Below, in pieces: positions 42,575 to 44,042 of a stretch of DNA of 44,042 nt (position 1 is its first letter; each line of letters opens with the position of its first letter). Position numbers and translations under genes: made by a program. The notes beneath the pieces are model-generated. The model ran no database searches. It was not told where the DNA came from and saw only the letters and a list, made by a program, of their open reading frames with translations. This stretch comes from Lachnospiraceae bacterium (GTDB lineage Bacteria > Bacteroidota > Bacteroidia > Bacteroidales > Muribaculaceae): the NCBI GenBank assembly GCA_023663655.1, contig JAMPGZ010000020.1, positions 1 through 44,042 on the forward strand. Reading direction: 5' to 3'.

Positions 42575-43912
42575 TCAGCCACAGGTCAGGCACAACACCG
42601 AGCCGACATCCTCAGTCACAGGATAATGACGTGATGCCCTGAGACCGACAACCCACACCACCTTTCCATTAACCTCCAGAAGCCTCACTCTCTGCTTGTC
42701 GTTAAGCGACAATTTGGCATCCGACATTATATCGCTCACCAGTCTGGAACCCTTCATTCCGAACGGCTGTATCCTATCTCCGGCACACCATCCACGAAGA
42801 GTGAACACAGGATCATCATCAAGCAAAGAAGCATCAAGGTATAGCGTTTTGCCACTGCGGTCGGGTCGCAACTCTCCCCTGCTTATAAACTTCGCCTTAA
42901 GACCTTCGGGAACTCCATGCCCGTCTCTTCCTATATTAAATGTCACTACGTCACTGGGCATCTCACCGCCAGCCGAAATCAGAAGCATCCCACGGTCAAG
43001 CAGCGCTTGGCATCCACGGGAATAAAACCGTCGCCCTGACGTTTGCGGGAATCTCATGACATCGACTGCCTGTAAATAAGAAAAGCCTCTGTCTCGTATC
43101 AGCTCATAAAGCAACATAGCGGAATTACGCACCTCTTTTGCCATCAATGCCACATCTATCCGTTGCTGCGGGTCGATATACCGTTCGCCCATCGCGGCTA
43201 CAGCCTCAGCATATAAAGAACGATTGCGTGTCAAATCCGACATCGTATGCAGTATTCCCGTGTCAGCATCGGGAAATTGCTCTCTTATCGCAGGGAGAAT
43301 GATATTTCTTAAACGGTTGCGCTTAACATCATTTTCCAAATTTGTGGAATCAGTCACATACGAAATCCCTTGCTTTTCCAAAAAATCAAGAATCTCATTC
43401 CTGCCCACATTCAACAACGGACGAATAAATATTCCATTTCGCGACCTCATCCCACAAAGTCCGGTAATCCCGGTGCCTCGGAGGAGATTCAAAAAAAACG
43501 TCTCCTCATTATCGTCGCGATGATGCGCCACAGCCACCGGAATGCCGCCATATTCTGCCGACAATTTCCGGAACCAGTCATAGCGAAGTTCCCGGCAAGC
43601 CATTTCAGTAGACACTCCATGAGATTTTTTATAATTTTCCACATCAAAATGCACACACTTGAAATCGCAAGCATATATACCTGATATTGATTGTGCAAAA
43701 TCCATATCACGATCCGATTCTTCGCCCCTCAAATGGAAATTACAATGAGCCGATACACACCTATAACCCAATTGGTTAAGCACAACGAGAAGAGCTACCG
43801 AGTCTGCACCTCCGCTAAGTGCCACAATCACATCAGGAGCATCACCAACCGATGATTCAATCAAAGATTCCGAAGCAATATTTCGCTCTACTTTCAAAAA
43901 AAATTCATCCAT
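42575..43912 (-). CDS. tilS: tRNA(Ile)-lysidine synthetase
   Basis: A 445-aa enzyme that uses ATP and lysine to convert C34 of tRNA-Ile(CAU) to lysidine, so that it reads AUA as isoleucine. The PP-loop SGGADS lies near residues 34-39 (VALSGGADSVALL), followed by GYRCVSAHCNFHLRGEES and HHRDDNEETFFLNLLRGTG near 130-148. The C-terminal TilS domain ends with VRLLEVNGKVVWVVGLRASR. The open frame extends 25 codons upstream across its own -7 box, so ATG 43912 is chosen. It is probably transcribed separately from ruvX, 58 nt downstream. Confidence 0.94.
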   Translation of the reverse strand: MDEFFLKVERNIASESLIESSVGDAPDVIVALSGGADSVALLVVLNQLGYRCVSAHCNFHLRGEESDRDMDFAQSISGIYACDFKCVHFDVENYKKSHGVSTEMACRELRYDWFRKLSAEYGGIPVAVAHHRDDNEETFFLNLLRGTGITGLCGMRSRNGIFIRPLLNVGRNEILDFLEKQGISYVTDSTNLENDVKRNRLRNIILPAIREQFPDADTGILHTMSDLTRNRSLYAEAVAAMGERYIDPQQRIDVALMAKEVRNSAMLLYELIRDRGFSYLQAVDVMRFPQTSGRRFYSRGCQALLDRGMLLISAGGEMPSDVVTFNIGRDGHGVPEGLKAKFISRGELRPDRSGKTLYLDASLLDDDPVFTLRGWCAGDRIQPFGMKGSRLVSDIMSDAKLSLNDKQRVRLLEVNGKVVWVVGLRASRHYPVTEDVGSVLCLTCG

Positions 43913-43917
43913 ATCGA

Positions 43918-43925
43918 CAAAAATA
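43918..43925 (-). promoter_or_regulatory. -7 box of tilS; near-leaderless mRNA
   Basis: TATTTTTG on the minus strand ends 5 nt before the ATG at 43912. No TTTG occurs at the -33 position. It lies 11 nt from the -33 box of the divergent tRNA promoter. Confidence 0.5.
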
Positions 43926-43935
43926 CGCAAAAAAA

Positions 43936-43967
43936 TTTGGACAGTATTAAAAAAGTTCCTAAATTTG
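43936..43967 (+). promoter_or_regulatory. Promoter of tRNA-Gln
   Basis: TTTG (43936-43939), exactly 20 nt, and TAAATTTG (43960-43967) match the Bacteroidetes consensus without mismatch. The tRNA 5' end is 23 nt further on. Confidence 0.75.
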
Positions 43968-43989
43968 CACTCGCAAAACAGAAACAAAC

Positions 43990-44042
43990 TGCCTTGTGGT
44001 GTAATGGTAGCACGTCGGATTCTGGTTCCGCCTGTGAGGGTT
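43990..44042 (+). tRNA. tRNA-Gln(CUG), truncated at the window end
   Basis: The acceptor 5' strand is TGCCTTG (43990-43996). The D arm is GTGT-loop-GCAC. The anticodon loop TTCTGGT (44020-44026) gives anticodon CTG at 44022-44024. The T stem begins GAGGG (44036-44040), and the 3' half is outside the window. Four of five anticodon-stem pairs form; the outermost (44015 with 44031) is T opposite C. The gene is identified by its cloverleaf and anticodon. Confidence 0.88.

Overview
The window reads as chromosomal backbone of an anaerobic gut Bacteroidales, most likely Muribaculaceae-like. This is inferred from gene content and not proven by any marker gene. Supporting signs are the many Bacteroidetes-type -7 boxes (TAnnTTTG, several with TTTG or TTG 20-21 nt upstream), almost no Shine-Dalgarno sequences, Bacteroidetes-restricted families (DUF4919, DUF4834, DUF4292), and a TonB receptor with an N-terminal carboxypeptidase-regulatory-like domain. 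There is no phage, transposase, integrase, CRISPR array or rRNA. One partial tRNA-Gln lies at the right edge.

Layout. 1-387: repeat-rich intergenic DNA. 388-5542 (+): a (p)ppGpp synthetase/hydrolase, a 7TM-HD phosphodiesterase (PgpH-like) and a DUF4919 protein, closed by a terminator that sits inside the convergent gene. 5529-7956 (-): phosphatidylethanolamine synthesis (psd, pssA) with DUF4834 and DUF2461 genes. 8173-12993 (+): a TonB-dependent receptor paired with a large duplicated surface lipoprotein that is not SusD-like. 13108-14337 (-): radical SAM anaerobic sulfatase-maturase-like enzyme. 14338-15111: about 800 bp of gene-free DNA packed with short hairpins and bounded by inverted copies of a dispersed repeat. 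15178-17268 (-): S9 peptidase lipoprotein. 17435-18979 (+): dnaB. 19066-22864 (-): glnS, a TPR protein and a Crp/Fnr regulator. 22985-25555 (+): TrkH/TrkA potassium uptake. 25572-43912: an unbroken minus-strand block of housekeeping and envelope genes, transcribed in the order tilS, ruvX, def, ettA, fadD-like, prfB, argB, asd, galE, acyl-CoA ligase, small ORF, dut, TPR lipoprotein-like protein, DUF4292 lipoprotein, EnvC-like protein, flippase. 43990-44042 (+): tRNA-Gln(CUG), truncated by the window end.

How the genes relate. The first operon probably joins two nucleotide second messengers, (p)ppGpp and c-di-AMP. The TrkA protein further along carries the RCK_C domain type that binds c-di-AMP in other bacteria, so a stress-to-potassium link is a reasonable hypothesis. 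The envelope is strongly represented: phospholipid synthesis, a TonB receptor with its lipoprotein, a lipoprotein peptidase, an amidase-activator-like LytM protein, a flippase and galE. prfB keeps the classical +1 programmed frameshift, so its reading frame must be joined across a TGA.

Nothing here is a clear new defence or mobile system. The items most worth a second look are the TonB-receptor/duplicated-lipoprotein pair, the alarmone/c-di-AMP operon, the two 9-bp-period intergenic arrays, the dispersed two-hairpin repeat family, and a small ORF that exactly fills the gap before dut.
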